A stretch of DNA of 64,000 bases from JBFMFH01 sp040752275 (GCA_040752275.1 JBFMFH010000056.1:1-64000); one strand, 5' to 3'. Shown: positions 17,809-25,680, counted from the first letter of the stretch. A program made the numbers and translations. Notes: generated from the letters alone by a model not told the origin.

Positions 17809-18423
17809 CTACTGGATTCTCGCGCCGATATCGTCGCCACCGAGGCTGGCGGTGCCGACCGGTTGTCTGTACGGTGTGTCAATCGTGCCGTTCGGGCCGG
17901 CCGACAACACCCAGACGGCGGCAGGCTGTTCGTGGGGTGGGGAAGGGGAGGCAGGGCCAAGCAATCCGACGTTGACGAGATACCGGTGGCCCCACGGGTC
18001 AGGCCCCGGGTCGAAGTCGATGTACTGGTCGAACCGCTGGTCTGCCTGCTGAGTCGGCTTGGTGGGGCGGTTGACGAGGTACTCGGTCAGGGTGCTCACG
18101 TGGCCCGTGGACCACTCGGTCCGGCGAGCCTCGATCGGCCGATCGCCTTGGCTGACGAGGAGATCGAACGGAAAGCGCCGGGCCGAGGTGCCCCAACTGC
18201 CGGGCCCGGCCGCCGTCGCGTCCCAGTCGCGGTAGAAGCGGGCGACCGCCGCGCCAATCGTATAGCAGGTCCGCTCCGCTCGAATCTCACGAGACGCGGT
18301 GAAGAAGGCCGAGATGGAGGGCATCATGACCAGCCCGACGGTGGTGGCAGCCGCGAGCAGGACGGCAAGATCGAGAGGGGAGAAGGATGCGCGATGTCTG
18401 GCGATGAGCGGGCGGGCAAACAT
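17809..18423 (-). CDS. GspG-like pseudopilin with atypical leader
   Basis: 204 residues. One N-terminal hydrophobic segment (SPLDLAVLLAAATTVGLVMM) followed by a soluble domain with PDPWGHRYLVN and LSAGPNGTIDTP and a C-terminal GGDDIGARI, the arrangement of type II secretion major pseudopilins. The canonical prepilin peptidase site (Gly followed by xxxxE) is not seen; Asp replaces Glu and the Gly is missing. The same three C-terminal motifs occur in the pilin gene just upstream, so the two are paralogues. No secretion ATPase, platform or prepilin peptidase gene lies nearby. Confidence 0.7.
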   Translation of the reverse strand: MFARPLIARHRASFSPLDLAVLLAAATTVGLVMMPSISAFFTASREIRAERTCYTIGAAVARFYRDWDATAAGPGSWGTSARRFPFDLLVSQGDRPIEARRTEWSTGHVSTLTEYLVNRPTKPTQQADQRFDQYIDFDPGPDPWGHRYLVNVGLLGPASPSPPHEQPAAVWVLSAGPNGTIDTPYRQPVGTASLGGDDIGARIQ

Positions 18424-18520
18424 CGTCGGACCCTCTGCGAGCGGCGTCCCTCGGACCTGAAGAGACAGGCCGGGGCATGGCCCCGGCCCAGGTGGTGACT
18501 TCCAAGAAGGGGCGCGCGGC

Positions 18521-19270
18521 CTACCGCGAGCCGCCGGAGATCACCGTCACGAAGTCGTCGCCACCACGCTGTGTGCCGCCGCCGCTCCCGGCAAACGGCG
18601 TCTCAATCGTCTGGTCCTCGCCAGCCGACAGACAGATGGTGTCATAGTGCCAGCCGTAATCCGGACAACCCTGGTCGCCCGAGCAGTTGGCATCGTTGGC
18701 CACCCTCAGGAAGAGGGTGTTCACCAGATAGGTGCTTCCCCACGGATCGGGCCCGATCGGCGGTGCCAAGTAAGCTCCGCGCCAGCCGGTGGTGAAGAGG
18801 GGCAGGGGGTTCTGGGCGAAACCCAGCGCGCCAGGCGTCTTGTACGCGGGATCGTTCCGCACGAGCTGGCTCTCGAGCGTGTCGAACGCGGCGCAGGGCG
18901 CCGCATCGAAGGGATCATCCCAGTTGTAGGTCGCGCACTCCGCGGTGCTCCCTGCTGGGGTGAAGTTCGGGGCATCGACTAGGTCGATGCTCGGTTCGTT
19001 TCCGTCGCTGTACAGGATCCCCGCGATGTTCAAGATCTCGCAGTCAACCGGCACCGCAGAGCCGTTCTGCGCAACGCAGTTCGTGTCCCTGAACAGGCGC
19101 GCGATCGACACGGCGATCGCCTCGCAGTCTTCCTTCACCTTGACGCGCTGCGCGTCCTTGATGAAGTCGAAGATGGAGGGCACCAGGACGCTGGTGAGGA
19201 GCATCAGCACGAGCAGCATGATGGTGACCTCGATCAGCGACAGGCCCTTCTGTCCGTTGAGCTTTCTCAT
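18521..19270 (-). CDS. Prepilin / GspG-like pseudopilin
   Basis: 249 residues. Class III signal QKG|LSLIEVTIMLLVLML with the cleaved Gly and Glu+5, then a long helix and a domain with Cys residues, PDPWGSTYLVN, LSAGEDQTIETP and GGDDFVTVI. It is likely processed by a prepilin peptidase and assembled into a pilus or pseudopilus. The ATG at 19270 follows GGAGG by seven bases; longer readings upstream run through the structured leader and are rejected. The following pilin-like gene begins 98 bases downstream. Confidence 0.85.
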   Translation of the reverse strand: MRKLNGQKGLSLIEVTIMLLVLMLLTSVLVPSIFDFIKDAQRVKVKEDCEAIAVSIARLFRDTNCVAQNGSAVPVDCEILNIAGILYSDGNEPSIDLVDAPNFTPAGSTAECATYNWDDPFDAAPCAAFDTLESQLVRNDPAYKTPGALGFAQNPLPLFTTGWRGAYLAPPIGPDPWGSTYLVNTLFLRVANDANCSGDQGCPDYGWHYDTICLSAGEDQTIETPFAGSGGGTQRGGDDFVTVISGGSR

Positions 19271-19372
19271 TGAGCGACCTCCGTGGCTGCAAACGTCTGT
19301 TGACGAAACCCGAAGCCTCGGCCGATTCGTCGCAGCACCGCACGGGAGGGAGCCCGGACGTACACGAAAAGA

Positions 19373-19404
19373 GGGACTGTGACCGGCCACCGAGTCACAG
19401 TCCC
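19373..19404 (-). terminator. Terminator-like hairpin in pilin leader
   Basis: Perfect 11-base arms (GGGACTGTGAC at 19373-19383 and its complement at 19394-19404) around a 10-base loop. Read on the minus strand the stem is followed by TCTTTT, as in a factor-independent terminator, and lies about 100 bases before the pilin start. It may end an upstream transcript, attenuate the pilin genes, or be a REP-like element. Confidence 0.55.
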
Positions 19405-19626
19405 CCGATTCCTGTGTCCCCGTTGTCGTGTGACGCCTTCGGGGAAGGCTCGTCGGCGCGTTAGCTAGACGCGCCCGAGTCACACAAGCACAGCCGACTG
19501 GGTCGGTCGGCGCGCTCCCGCGCGGTTGACCCGCTGCTTGCCACTCAATATGCGCCGGTGGGGATCGCTATGCTGTCCGGAGTCTCCCGGACAAGGGGAG
19601 AAATCACGGCTGGCAATCCCCAGGGA

Positions 19627-19704
19627 CCCGGGATTCGGGATTCGGGATTGGGGATTCGGGAACGCGTCGCGCTGGTCGCGCGACCTCAGCCGTTCGATTC
19701 GCAG
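19627..19704. repeat. Period-7 repeat GGGATTC with 52-base tail (copy B)
   Basis: Three to four imperfect GGGATTC units followed by the 52-base tail at 19653-19704, 48/52 identical to copy A at 17751-17802. A further diverged tail is seen at 58783-58821. Confidence 0.75.
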
Positions 19705-19792
19705 GTGCGGCGCGTACGTGCAGCACTCCGCATCCCGCACTCCGGTCCCCGGGTCTCGGAACCCAGGATTGCGGAACGGCCGTAGAGCGGCC

Positions 19793-19824
19793 CGAATCCC
19801 GAATCCCGAACCCCGAATCCCGGG
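19793..19824. repeat. Inverted GAATCCC tract
   Basis: Four copies of GAATCCC (one reads GAACCCC), the complement of the GGGATTC unit, about 85 bases upstream of the FKBP gene. Opposite orientation to copy B allows base pairing between the two tracts. Confidence 0.7.
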
Positions 19825-19907
19825 TGCGGGTTCCTCCCCCTGTATTCCGTGCCATAATCCGTCGGGGGGCGGCGTGTGCCCGTGCCCTGAGAAGGAGAGC
19901 GGCAGAG

Positions 19908-20642
19908 ATGGTCCGGATGCGGCGTTGGGTGAGCCTGGCAGCGTGGGTGACGATGGCCGGCGTAGCGGCAGGGTGCGACAGCTCGCCGACCGCGCCGACG
20001 AGCTACGCCCCGTACTCACAAACGGACCTCCGCATCGGAGGCGGGGCCGAGGCCGTGACGGGCCAGTTGGTCACGGTCAGCTATACGGGATGGTTCTACG
20101 ACGCCACGAAGACCGAGCAGAAGGGCGTGCAGTTCGATTCGTCAGTGGGACGGACGCCGCTAACCTTCACCTTGGGCGCCGGGCAGGTCATCGCCGGCTG
20201 GGACCAGGGCCTGGTGGGCATGAAGGTCGGAGGGCTTCGGCGGCTCATCATTCCGCCGTCGCTCGGCTACGGACCCTACCGTTATGGCACGATTCCCGGT
20301 AACTCGACGCTCCTCTTCGATGTCGAACTCCTTGCCACGGGGACGGCCCCGATTGTGACCGCCGATCCGACGGACGTGACGGTGACGGCGGGCGAGACAG
20401 CGAGCTTCACGGCGGCGGCAGGTGGGCAGCCCGCGCCGACGGTGCAGTGGCAGGTGAGCACCGACGGCGGCACGACCTGGACCGATGTGGCCGGCGCCAC
20501 GGAGACGACCTACAGCTTCACGGCCGCCGCGGCGGACACGGGTAAGCAGTTCCGTGCGGTGTTCACGAACAGCGTCGGGACCGCGGCCTCGGCTTCGGCG
20601 ACGCTGACCGTGAACGCGGGCGGCGCAGGCGGAGGAGTCTGA
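19908..20642 (+). CDS. FKBP-type peptidyl-prolyl isomerase lipoprotein with Ig-like tail
   Basis: 244 residues. A signal peptide ending in VAAGC gives a lipobox, so Cys is the likely lipidated residue. Residues ~35-140 form an FKBP domain (VTVSYTGWFYD, VQFDSSVGRTPLTFTLGAGQVIAGWDQGL, GGLRRLIIPPSLGYG). Residues ~145-240 look like a bacterial Ig-like domain (VTADPTDVTVTAGETASF, FTNSVGTAASASATLTV). It would help folding of proline-containing proteins at the outer membrane or surface. AAGGAG precedes the ATG at 19908; a second ATG lies at 19917. Convergent with the next gene, six bases apart. Confidence 0.88.
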   Translation: MVRMRRWVSLAAWVTMAGVAAGCDSSPTAPTSYAPYSQTDLRIGGGAEAVTGQLVTVSYTGWFYDATKTEQKGVQFDSSVGRTPLTFTLGAGQVIAGWDQGLVGMKVGGLRRLIIPPSLGYGPYRYGTIPGNSTLLFDVELLATGTAPIVTADPTDVTVTAGETASFTAAAGGQPAPTVQWQVSTDGGTTWTDVAGATETTYSFTAAAADTGKQFRAVFTNSVGTAASASATLTVNAGGAGGGV

Positions 20643-20648
20643 CCCGCC

Positions 20649-21734
20649 TCACCGCGTGATGCGGATCCGGATTCCGGCCAGCGTCGAGTTGACGGCCTCG
20701 TCGATGGTGCCCTCGCCGCCTTCGGCTGAGGTGCCCTTGATGGGCATCCGCACGAACTCCCCGTAGATGGCGACCCTCGGCGACACCCAGACCTCGGCGC
20801 CGCCGCCGGCAAACCACCGCCACCCCGTCACCCTCAACCCGAACGACTGCGTGCCGCCCACAATCGTCTGTTCGACATCATCGACCGTGACGGTGTAGTC
20901 GTCGATCGTCTGGTTGGTTGTCGACGTGGCCCGCGAATACGTGGCGCCGCCCTTGCCATACACCCGGACCCGGCCCATGGGTACGCCGATCTTGCCGGCG
21001 GCCGCCACGATCTGCGTGTCGAACGTGTTGTCGAACCGGTTACTCTCTCCAGCGCTCCGGGAGACAACGTCTGCGGGCTTCACGTAGCTGACCTCGGCCC
21101 CGAGGAAGGGCTTGAACCAGACGTCGATGCCCGCGGTCGGGGCCAGGCGGCTGCGCGAGCCGGTGCACTCGGGCTCGTTGCCGCACGCGACGAAGACCTG
21201 ATTGCTGAAGAGCGACAGGCCCCCGCCGCCGAAGGCGATGAGGCCCACCGGCAACGGTCCCCACTCGCGGGACGGACCGCCCTGTGCGGCGTCCGGATCC
21301 AGCCAGGCCTCCGGTGCCGGGCCCTGCCTGAACCGGACGGACGGCAGCGGGTCGGATACATCGACGACGAACGAGGTGACCTCGCGCAGGACATACACGC
21401 CGGCAATCTCCCGCCTGGTGCACTCGCCGGGCCCGGCCGGTCCCACGACCCCGGGCTCGATGAGGAGCACGCGCCGGAGACCCTCGCAGGCATCGACGAA
21501 GATGGTGGCGTCAATCTCGGTTCTGCCTCGCTGGGCGGAGAGATCGAAGGTGAGCGTGGCGACGCCCCTGGCGTTCGCCGTCGTGGAGCCCACCTGGGCC
21601 GTGTTGAGCACGAGCTCGACGCGTGCCCCCGGCGGGGCCTTGATGACGCTGACGGACTGCGCCATCGCCACGCCGCTTGCTCCCGCGACGTTGAGTGCGG
21701 CCACGATCGCCAACAGCCGCCAGAATCCCTTCAT
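20649..21734 (-). CDS. Outer-membrane beta-barrel-like protein
   Basis: 361 residues with a signal peptide (LLAIVAALNVAGASGVAMAQ). The first part is a small beta-rich domain (ELVLNTAQVGSTTANARGVA). From about residue 150 alternating hydrophobic beta-strands appear (VGLIAFGGGGLSLFSNQVFV, WFKPFLGAEVSYV, VRVYGKGGATYSR) and the protein ends in RIRITR, as in porin-like outer-membrane proteins. No specific family recognised. The ATG at 21734 was chosen because the signal peptide starts there; the open frame continues to 21890. Confidence 0.7.
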   Translation of the reverse strand: MKGFWRLLAIVAALNVAGASGVAMAQSVSVIKAPPGARVELVLNTAQVGSTTANARGVATLTFDLSAQRGRTEIDATIFVDACEGLRRVLLIEPGVVGPAGPGECTRREIAGVYVLREVTSFVVDVSDPLPSVRFRQGPAPEAWLDPDAAQGGPSREWGPLPVGLIAFGGGGLSLFSNQVFVACGNEPECTGSRSRLAPTAGIDVWFKPFLGAEVSYVKPADVVSRSAGESNRFDNTFDTQIVAAAGKIGVPMGRVRVYGKGGATYSRATSTTNQTIDDYTVTVDDVEQTIVGGTQSFGLRVTGWRWFAGGGAEVWVSPRVAIYGEFVRMPIKGTSAEGGEGTIDEAVNSTLAGIRIRITR

Positions 21735-21904
21735 TCCCGCCTCCGCTCCAAACATCGGGCACACGGCCTTCCATGTTACTCCAGGGAGGGCTGCGTCTGC
21801 CTGGCCGGCGGCTCTGATGGCGTGCGTGGCGGCAGGCCGCTCGTGTCCCGCCCGCAGGGCGTTACCGCACTGGAGGCGCGGTTCATTCATCCGGACTCTG
21901 ATGC

Positions 21905-22468
21905 CTACGGCACTGTCCGGAAAGGCACGCCGCGGCGGGCGGCCATCTCGCGGCCGACCGACTCCAACTCGTCGCGGCGCAGCACCCGGCCGGCGAGCGG
22001 GAACAGTTGCTGCTCCTCGACGGCGATGTGGCGGGTGTACTCGGCCTGCAGCTCTTCGAGGGTTTGCAGCAGGGCAGCGGCCTCTACCACCGGCAGCGTG
22101 CCGGCGGTCATCCAGACGCGAAAGCCGGCGTCCACTGCGGCGTGCTTCGCCTCGGCCGCTCGGTGATCGGCCTCCAGTTCGTCGAGCACCCGCCTGGCTC
22201 CATCGACCTCAGGCCCTGTGCAGGTGCGGAGGCGCGGGAAGAGGCTGACCTCCTCATCGGCGGTGTGCCGCGGTGCCGCCGAGCGGAAGTACAGGAGAGC
22301 CTGTTCGGCGACTCTCCGCTCCTCCTCGGGGATCGCGCCACCACACCGGTTCTGAGCGACGGTCAGCAGCACTGAGAGGAAGTGCTCGATGCGGCGATGG
22401 CAGTCGCTGAGCAGGCCCAGTGGCTGGTCAAACCCATGGCCGACCGACTGGCGAATCTGAACGAACAT
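21905..22468 (-). CDS. Hemerythrin (HHE) domain protein
   Basis: 187 residues, all-helical. Metal-ligand His/Glu residues appear in the expected helices: CHRRIEHFLSVL, RSAAPRHTADEEVSLFP, ELEADHRAAEAKHAAVD and YTRHIAVEEQQLFPLA. Such proteins bind a di-iron centre and take part in oxygen, NO or iron handling in the cytoplasm. Divergent from the AHSA1 gene with a 164-base gap in which no clear promoter was identified. Confidence 0.9.
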   Translation of the reverse strand: MFVQIRQSVGHGFDQPLGLLSDCHRRIEHFLSVLLTVAQNRCGGAIPEEERRVAEQALLYFRSAAPRHTADEEVSLFPRLRTCTGPEVDGARRVLDELEADHRAAEAKHAAVDAGFRVWMTAGTLPVVEAAALLQTLEELQAEYTRHIAVEEQQLFPLAGRVLRRDELESVGREMAARRGVPFRTVP

Positions 22469-22632
22469 GGGATCAATGTACCACGCGTCCGAGGGCTTCG
22501 CTGGCTGCCGCCGGAATGCGCCACCGCCGCTGACCGACCGCCTGCCGGAAGTCGTGGCGGTGATCCCGAGGGAGTGACCCGCCTGATTGCATGTAGAATG
22601 GCCTCACGAACGTTCCACCGGAGAATCCGACG

Positions 22633-23091
22633 ATGACCGATGCCCCCAATGCCGTCCGGTTGCACCGCGTGCTCCGGGCCGCGCCTGAGCGCGTCTATCG
22701 CGCCTTCCTCGATCCCGACGCGATGGTGAAGTGGTTGCCGCCCCACGGTTTCACGGGCAGGGTTCATCACATGGACGCCCGGGTCGGGGGTGGCTACAAG
22801 ATGTCGTTCACCAACTTCGGCACAGGCCGGAGCCACGCATTCGGCGGCACGTACGTCGAGCTGAGGCCGCATGAGCTGATCCGGTACACCGACCGGTTCG
22901 ACGATCCCGGTCTCCCGGGCGAGATGCAGGTCACCGTCGCCCTGCGGGCCGTAGCCTGCGGCACCGAGGTGACGATCGTTCAGGAAGGACTGCCGACGGT
23001 CATTCCGGTGGAGTTCTGCTACCTCGGCTGGCAGGAGTCGTTGTCGCAGATGGCTCCGCTGGTCGAACCGGACATCCCTGACGGTGCGTAG
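22633..23091 (+). CDS. SRPBCC / AHSA1 family protein
   Basis: 152 residues with the activator-of-Hsp90-like fold: LHRVLRAAPERVYRAFLDPDAMVKWLPP, the MSFTNFGTG strand and the C-terminal LGWQESLSQMAPLVEP helix. Members bind hydrophobic ligands; in bacteria they often act as small stress or regulatory partners of unknown substrate. GGAG lies about ten bases before the ATG. Its 3' end runs against the decayed hicA on the other strand. Confidence 0.85.
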   Translation: MTDAPNAVRLHRVLRAAPERVYRAFLDPDAMVKWLPPHGFTGRVHHMDARVGGGYKMSFTNFGTGRSHAFGGTYVELRPHELIRYTDRFDDPGLPGEMQVTVALRAVACGTEVTIVQEGLPTVIPVEFCYLGWQESLSQMAPLVEPDIPDGA

Positions 23092-23094
23092 AAG

Positions 23095-23287
23095 CCGCAG
23101 TCTCTGAGCCGCCCACGGATGCCGCCGTCCGTTCCCAGCGCCGCTGGTGTGCACCTCCACGCTGACGGCCGGACGGCGAATCTCGTACGAGCTTGATGTG
23201 GCTGCCGTGCTGCGCGGCGACACGAAAGCCGAAACCTCGGAAGATACTGACGACCTCATCGCCGGAAAGCCTAGGGACCTTCGGCAT
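23095..23287 (-). pseudogene. hicA: Decayed HicA mRNA interferase
   Basis: The first 45 codons read as a good HicA N-terminus (MPKVPRLSGDEVVSIFRGFG and GSHIKLVRDSPSGRQ, with the toxin's active-site His in GSH). After that the HicA pattern continues only by changing frame twice: VEVH in the second frame near 23155, then ALGTDGGIRGRLRDCGF in the third frame from about 23140. An intact gene would be ~75 codons. The start overlaps the end of hicB by 17 bases. Toxin activity should be lost. Confidence 0.75.
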
Positions 23288-23516
23288 TCGACGGTTGCAC
23301 CTCGATCGTCACGAGCAGCGTCGGACGCCGTCGCAGGCCGAAGTCAGCGGGGTCTTCGCCATTAAGGTGGAGAGCGACCGCCCCGCGCAGGTTCTCGATG
23401 GTCTCATCGACGGTAGCGCCTTGCGTGACCACCGCAACTTCCAGGCACTCACCAATGAAACCGGAGGTATCGCCGCGTCGGATCGTCGCGGTGATGTTCT
23501 GGCGCAACTCAGGCAT
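23271..23516 (-). CDS. hicB: HicB-type antitoxin
   Basis: 81 residues in the partial RNase H fold of HicB: ITATIRRGDTSGFIGECLEV, VVTQGATVDETIENLRGAV and LHLNGEDPADFG. It normally binds and silences HicA. The ATG at 23516 has GAGGGAAG just upstream; the frame is open for 32 more codons. Gene order hicB-hicA is the less common one. With hicA broken, this antitoxin is an orphan. Confidence 0.82.
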   Translation of the reverse strand: MPELRQNITATIRRGDTSGFIGECLEVAVVTQGATVDETIENLRGAVALHLNGEDPADFGLRRRPTLLVTIEVQPSNAEGP

Positions 23517-23622
23517 CGCTTCCCTCGGGACAATTGTCGCCCGCATGCCGACCGGCAACTGCCAAGAGCCCCGCCTCGTCCTGGGCCGGGCGGCAAGAAC
23601 GTGCCAAGACATGCAGGTCGGG

Positions 23623-23748
23623 TCACGTCGTCTCGTCTCCTCCCAGTCGCAGATGTTTCCGGCCCTTCAGGGTCTCGACCCAGCGCGGGGCCATCTGGTG
23701 GCGGTTGCTCGCGTAGAGAGCACCAATGCCCGCTTGCTGCGCAGTCAT
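23623..23748 (-). CDS. Small hypothetical ORF coupled to abiEii
   Basis: 41 codons, beginning MTAQQAGIGALYAS and ending KHLRLGGDETT. Its ATG overlaps the abiEii stop as ATGA, the same coupling used elsewhere in this operon. No family recognised, no membrane segment. It may be a small third member of the abiE operon or the remnant of a longer gene. Confidence 0.4.
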   Translation of the reverse strand: MTAQQAGIGALYASNRHQMAPRWVETLKGRKHLRLGGDETT

Positions 23749-24662
23749 GGTTCCCGCTCCTGGACATGGTCGAATCTCTGGCGAATCTCCAGCCTCAATC
23801 GCTCGGCGAGCTGTTCGTTCCATCCGCCCTTGGCATCGGCGATGACCTGTTGTTCGAGATCGGTCAGTTCACGAAGACACGCGAACCGCGTCTCGATCGA
23901 AGCGAGGACGTCCTCGGGATCGACTCGATCGGCGGATCGGATCAAACGCCGCAGGTCATCCCAATCGTGGGACCCGGCCCGTAGCTTCGTGAAGAAGGCG
24001 TCTGGGTCAAACGGATCCCGCACCTGCCACAGTTTCAGGGTGACCAGGCCGCGAAGTAGTTCACCGTCGAATCGCGTCGCGGCGAATCGGTGCAGGTCGT
24101 ACAGATCGCGGACCTTGACCCGCTGGAACGCTGCCCGCACCTTCTCGGCGATCATCTCGATCGGCTGCAACGCCCGAACCGAGAATGCAGGGAACTCGAG
24201 CTGGCTGAAATAGCTCTGCGACTGCATGGCCCGGATCGCGACTGCCAACGTCGGCCCTTCGCGCAGGCTCACTTGGAGACGGAAGCGGCCAGCGTTGTTC
24301 CACGCGTGCCTGTACAGCACATCGCCGCCGAAGGACGTGTCGCCATCCGTCTTGTAGTAGTCCTCGAACACAAAGGCGATGCCGAAATGCTCGCGGTTGA
24401 ACACCTGCACCAACGCCACGAGAACGTCATCGTCCTGCTTCCGTGTGGCCAGGGTGAAGTCGAGGTCTTCGGAAAACCGACCGCTGGAACCGAAGATCAG
24501 TTTGGGCAGGCTCGTGCCGCCCTTGAAGGCGAGATTCTCCATCACGCCTGCGTCGAGCAGGGCGTGTAGGGCGTAGGTGAGGACGACGTCGCGCTCGGCC
24601 ACGAACTTGTCGCGCACGCCGCTGTTGCGCGAATAGAGATCGACGAACTTGTCGGCGATCAA
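23745..24662 (-). CDS. AbiEii-type nucleotidyltransferase toxin
   Basis: 305 residues. The DNA polymerase beta-like nucleotidyltransferase signature is present: FKGGTSLPKLIFGSSGRFSEDLDF, with the GG-S and D-x-D residues, then LRLQVSLREG and a basic helix PIEMIAEKVRAAFQR (Glu-Lys of motif III). AbiEii toxins of type IV toxin-antitoxin systems transfer nucleotides to tRNA and cause phage abortive infection. Starts at a TTG that overlaps the antitoxin stop (TTGA), so it is translated after the antitoxin. Length is normal and the motifs are intact, so it is probably functional. Confidence 0.88.
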   Translation of the reverse strand: MIADKFVDLYSRNSGVRDKFVAERDVVLTYALHALLDAGVMENLAFKGGTSLPKLIFGSSGRFSEDLDFTLATRKQDDDVLVALVQVFNREHFGIAFVFEDYYKTDGDTSFGGDVLYRHAWNNAGRFRLQVSLREGPTLAVAIRAMQSQSYFSQLEFPAFSVRALQPIEMIAEKVRAAFQRVKVRDLYDLHRFAATRFDGELLRGLVTLKLWQVRDPFDPDAFFTKLRAGSHDWDDLRRLIRSADRVDPEDVLASIETRFACLRELTDLEQQVIADAKGGWNEQLAERLRLEIRQRFDHVQEREP

Positions 24663-25531
24663 CGGACAGGCCCCGTGGATGGAAGGACCACTCGTCGACC
24701 GGGCTTCTCGTTACCCGATAGCAGAACGTCGCGCGGCACGTTTTCGACCACGTTCCACGGCTTGGCCAGCCGCCCGGTCGTGCCCCATCTGCGGCGGGAG
24801 CCTACGTGGATCTTGCTGTGGGGGACGATCAGTCTGAGCATGGCCGACCTCGTCGCCGCAGGAATCTGGGCCTGATGCAGGTCGAGGTAGTAGCCGAGAC
24901 GCTGGACGAGTGCCGACGAGTTCCACGCACGAGCGTATTCGACAAGTCTCCTCCAGGATACACGCCGCGCCGCACGTCCCACGATGCTCGAGACCTCTCC
25001 CATGCCGCCGGCGAATTGCGGTCGGTCGATCGCATCGAGCAACGCCCGTTCAAGCGTCGCCATCTGAACCGCCGATCCCAGCGCGGAGGTCTCCTCAAAG
25101 CCGAAGAACCGGTTCGCCCGCACGTGAACGAAGACGTAACGCACGGCTCGGATGGACTCCGCTGGGCGTCGCTGTCGGCAGGCGACGTACACCTCGGCGA
25201 ATCTCTGCTCAGTGAGCCCGTGGTGCGTGCACGCCGTGCCGAAGGAGAAGAAGTAAGGCGCGGCCAGGACTGCGCCGGCGGCCAGCGGATTGGTGTCCGC
25301 CACTCCGTCGACGCCGCGATCAGCGGGAACAAGTTGGAACAAGCCGGGCCGCAAGCGTTCGAGCCAGCCCTTCTTCACCAGTCCGTGAGCCAGGTGCCTG
25401 GCATAGCCGTCGGACGCGCCGACGATCCGGCGGATGTGCTCCAGCGTTGCTGTTTTCTCGCCTCGCCATTCGAGGTCGAGGACGATCTGGGCTTCGTTCT
25501 TCGAGAGTGTGCGGTTCATGGTTGCAGACAT
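24659..25531 (-). CDS. AbiEi-family antitoxin / transcriptional repressor
   Basis: 290 residues. N-terminal winged helix (KNEAQIVLDLEW, IRRIVGASDGYARHLAHGLVKKGWLERLRPGLFQLVP) followed by the AbiEi antitoxin region (ALGSAVQMATLERALLDAIDRPQFAGG). The family both neutralises AbiEii and represses its own promoter. The start is placed at 25531 (or the ATG at 25519), because the palindromic operator begins at 25539; the open frame continuing to 25567 would run through the operator. Neither start has a clear ribosome site, so a short-leader or leaderless message is possible. Confidence 0.85.
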   Translation of the reverse strand: MSATMNRTLSKNEAQIVLDLEWRGEKTATLEHIRRIVGASDGYARHLAHGLVKKGWLERLRPGLFQLVPADRGVDGVADTNPLAAGAVLAAPYFFSFGTACTHHGLTEQRFAEVYVACRQRRPAESIRAVRYVFVHVRANRFFGFEETSALGSAVQMATLERALLDAIDRPQFAGGMGEVSSIVGRAARRVSWRRLVEYARAWNSSALVQRLGYYLDLHQAQIPAATRSAMLRLIVPHSKIHVGSRRRWGTTGRLAKPWNVVENVPRDVLLSGNEKPGRRVVLPSTGPVR

Positions 25532-25538
25532 CGCATCG

Positions 25539-25574
25539 CGTTTGTATGTTACAAACGAATCATACAAGCAGCAA
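25539..25574 (-). promoter_or_regulatory. abiE promoter with perfect palindromic operator
   Basis: CGTTTGTA-TGT-TACAAACG, a perfect palindrome with 8-base arms at 25539-25557. A minus-strand promoter overlaps it: TTGCTG (25574-25569), 17-base spacer, TAACAT (25551-25546). AbiEi proteins are known to bind inverted repeats in their own promoters, so this is probably the autoregulatory site. Confidence 0.7.
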
Positions 25575-25659
25575 CCAGAGTCGACACTGGGGAAACCAGG
25601 TTCAGGCTGGAACAGGGTCTGAGCCTAGGCCATAAGTGATGTGCTATCAATACTTTGCA

Positions 25660-25680
25660 TGGTGGAGGCGGCGGGAGTCG
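25660..25680. other. Distal att site: 21-base copy of tmRNA 3' end
   Basis: These 21 bases are identical to 28350-28370, the 3' end of ssrA including the encoded CCA and half of the T arm. Integration into tmRNA 3' ends leaves such a direct repeat at the far side of the element. The flanks of the two copies are unrelated. Confidence 0.75.

Larger units (their letters stand above)
19271..19907. other. 637-base structured, repeat-rich intergenic region
   Basis: No protein gene supported. On the minus strand, leading into the pilin gene, three hairpins follow one another: GGCGCGT/ACGCGCC at 19455-19475, GCCTT/AAGGC at about 19434-19448, and the terminator-like stem at 19373-19404. Further right are repeat copy B (19627-19704) and an inverted GAATCCC tract (19793-19824). 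The two tracts could pair into a long stem spanning about 190 bases. Confidence 0.6.

Noticed and set aside
19271..19500. c-di-GMP or cobalamin riboswitch before the pilin gene
   Set aside because: Pilin genes are common c-di-GMP riboswitch targets, but neither the GEMM conserved bases nor a B12-box pattern could be found by eye; kept only as an unidentified structured leader.
22469..23091. Left att site for a larger island including hicBA and abiE
   Set aside because: I looked for a third copy of the tmRNA 21-mer left of 25660 and found none, so the larger island cannot be claimed.
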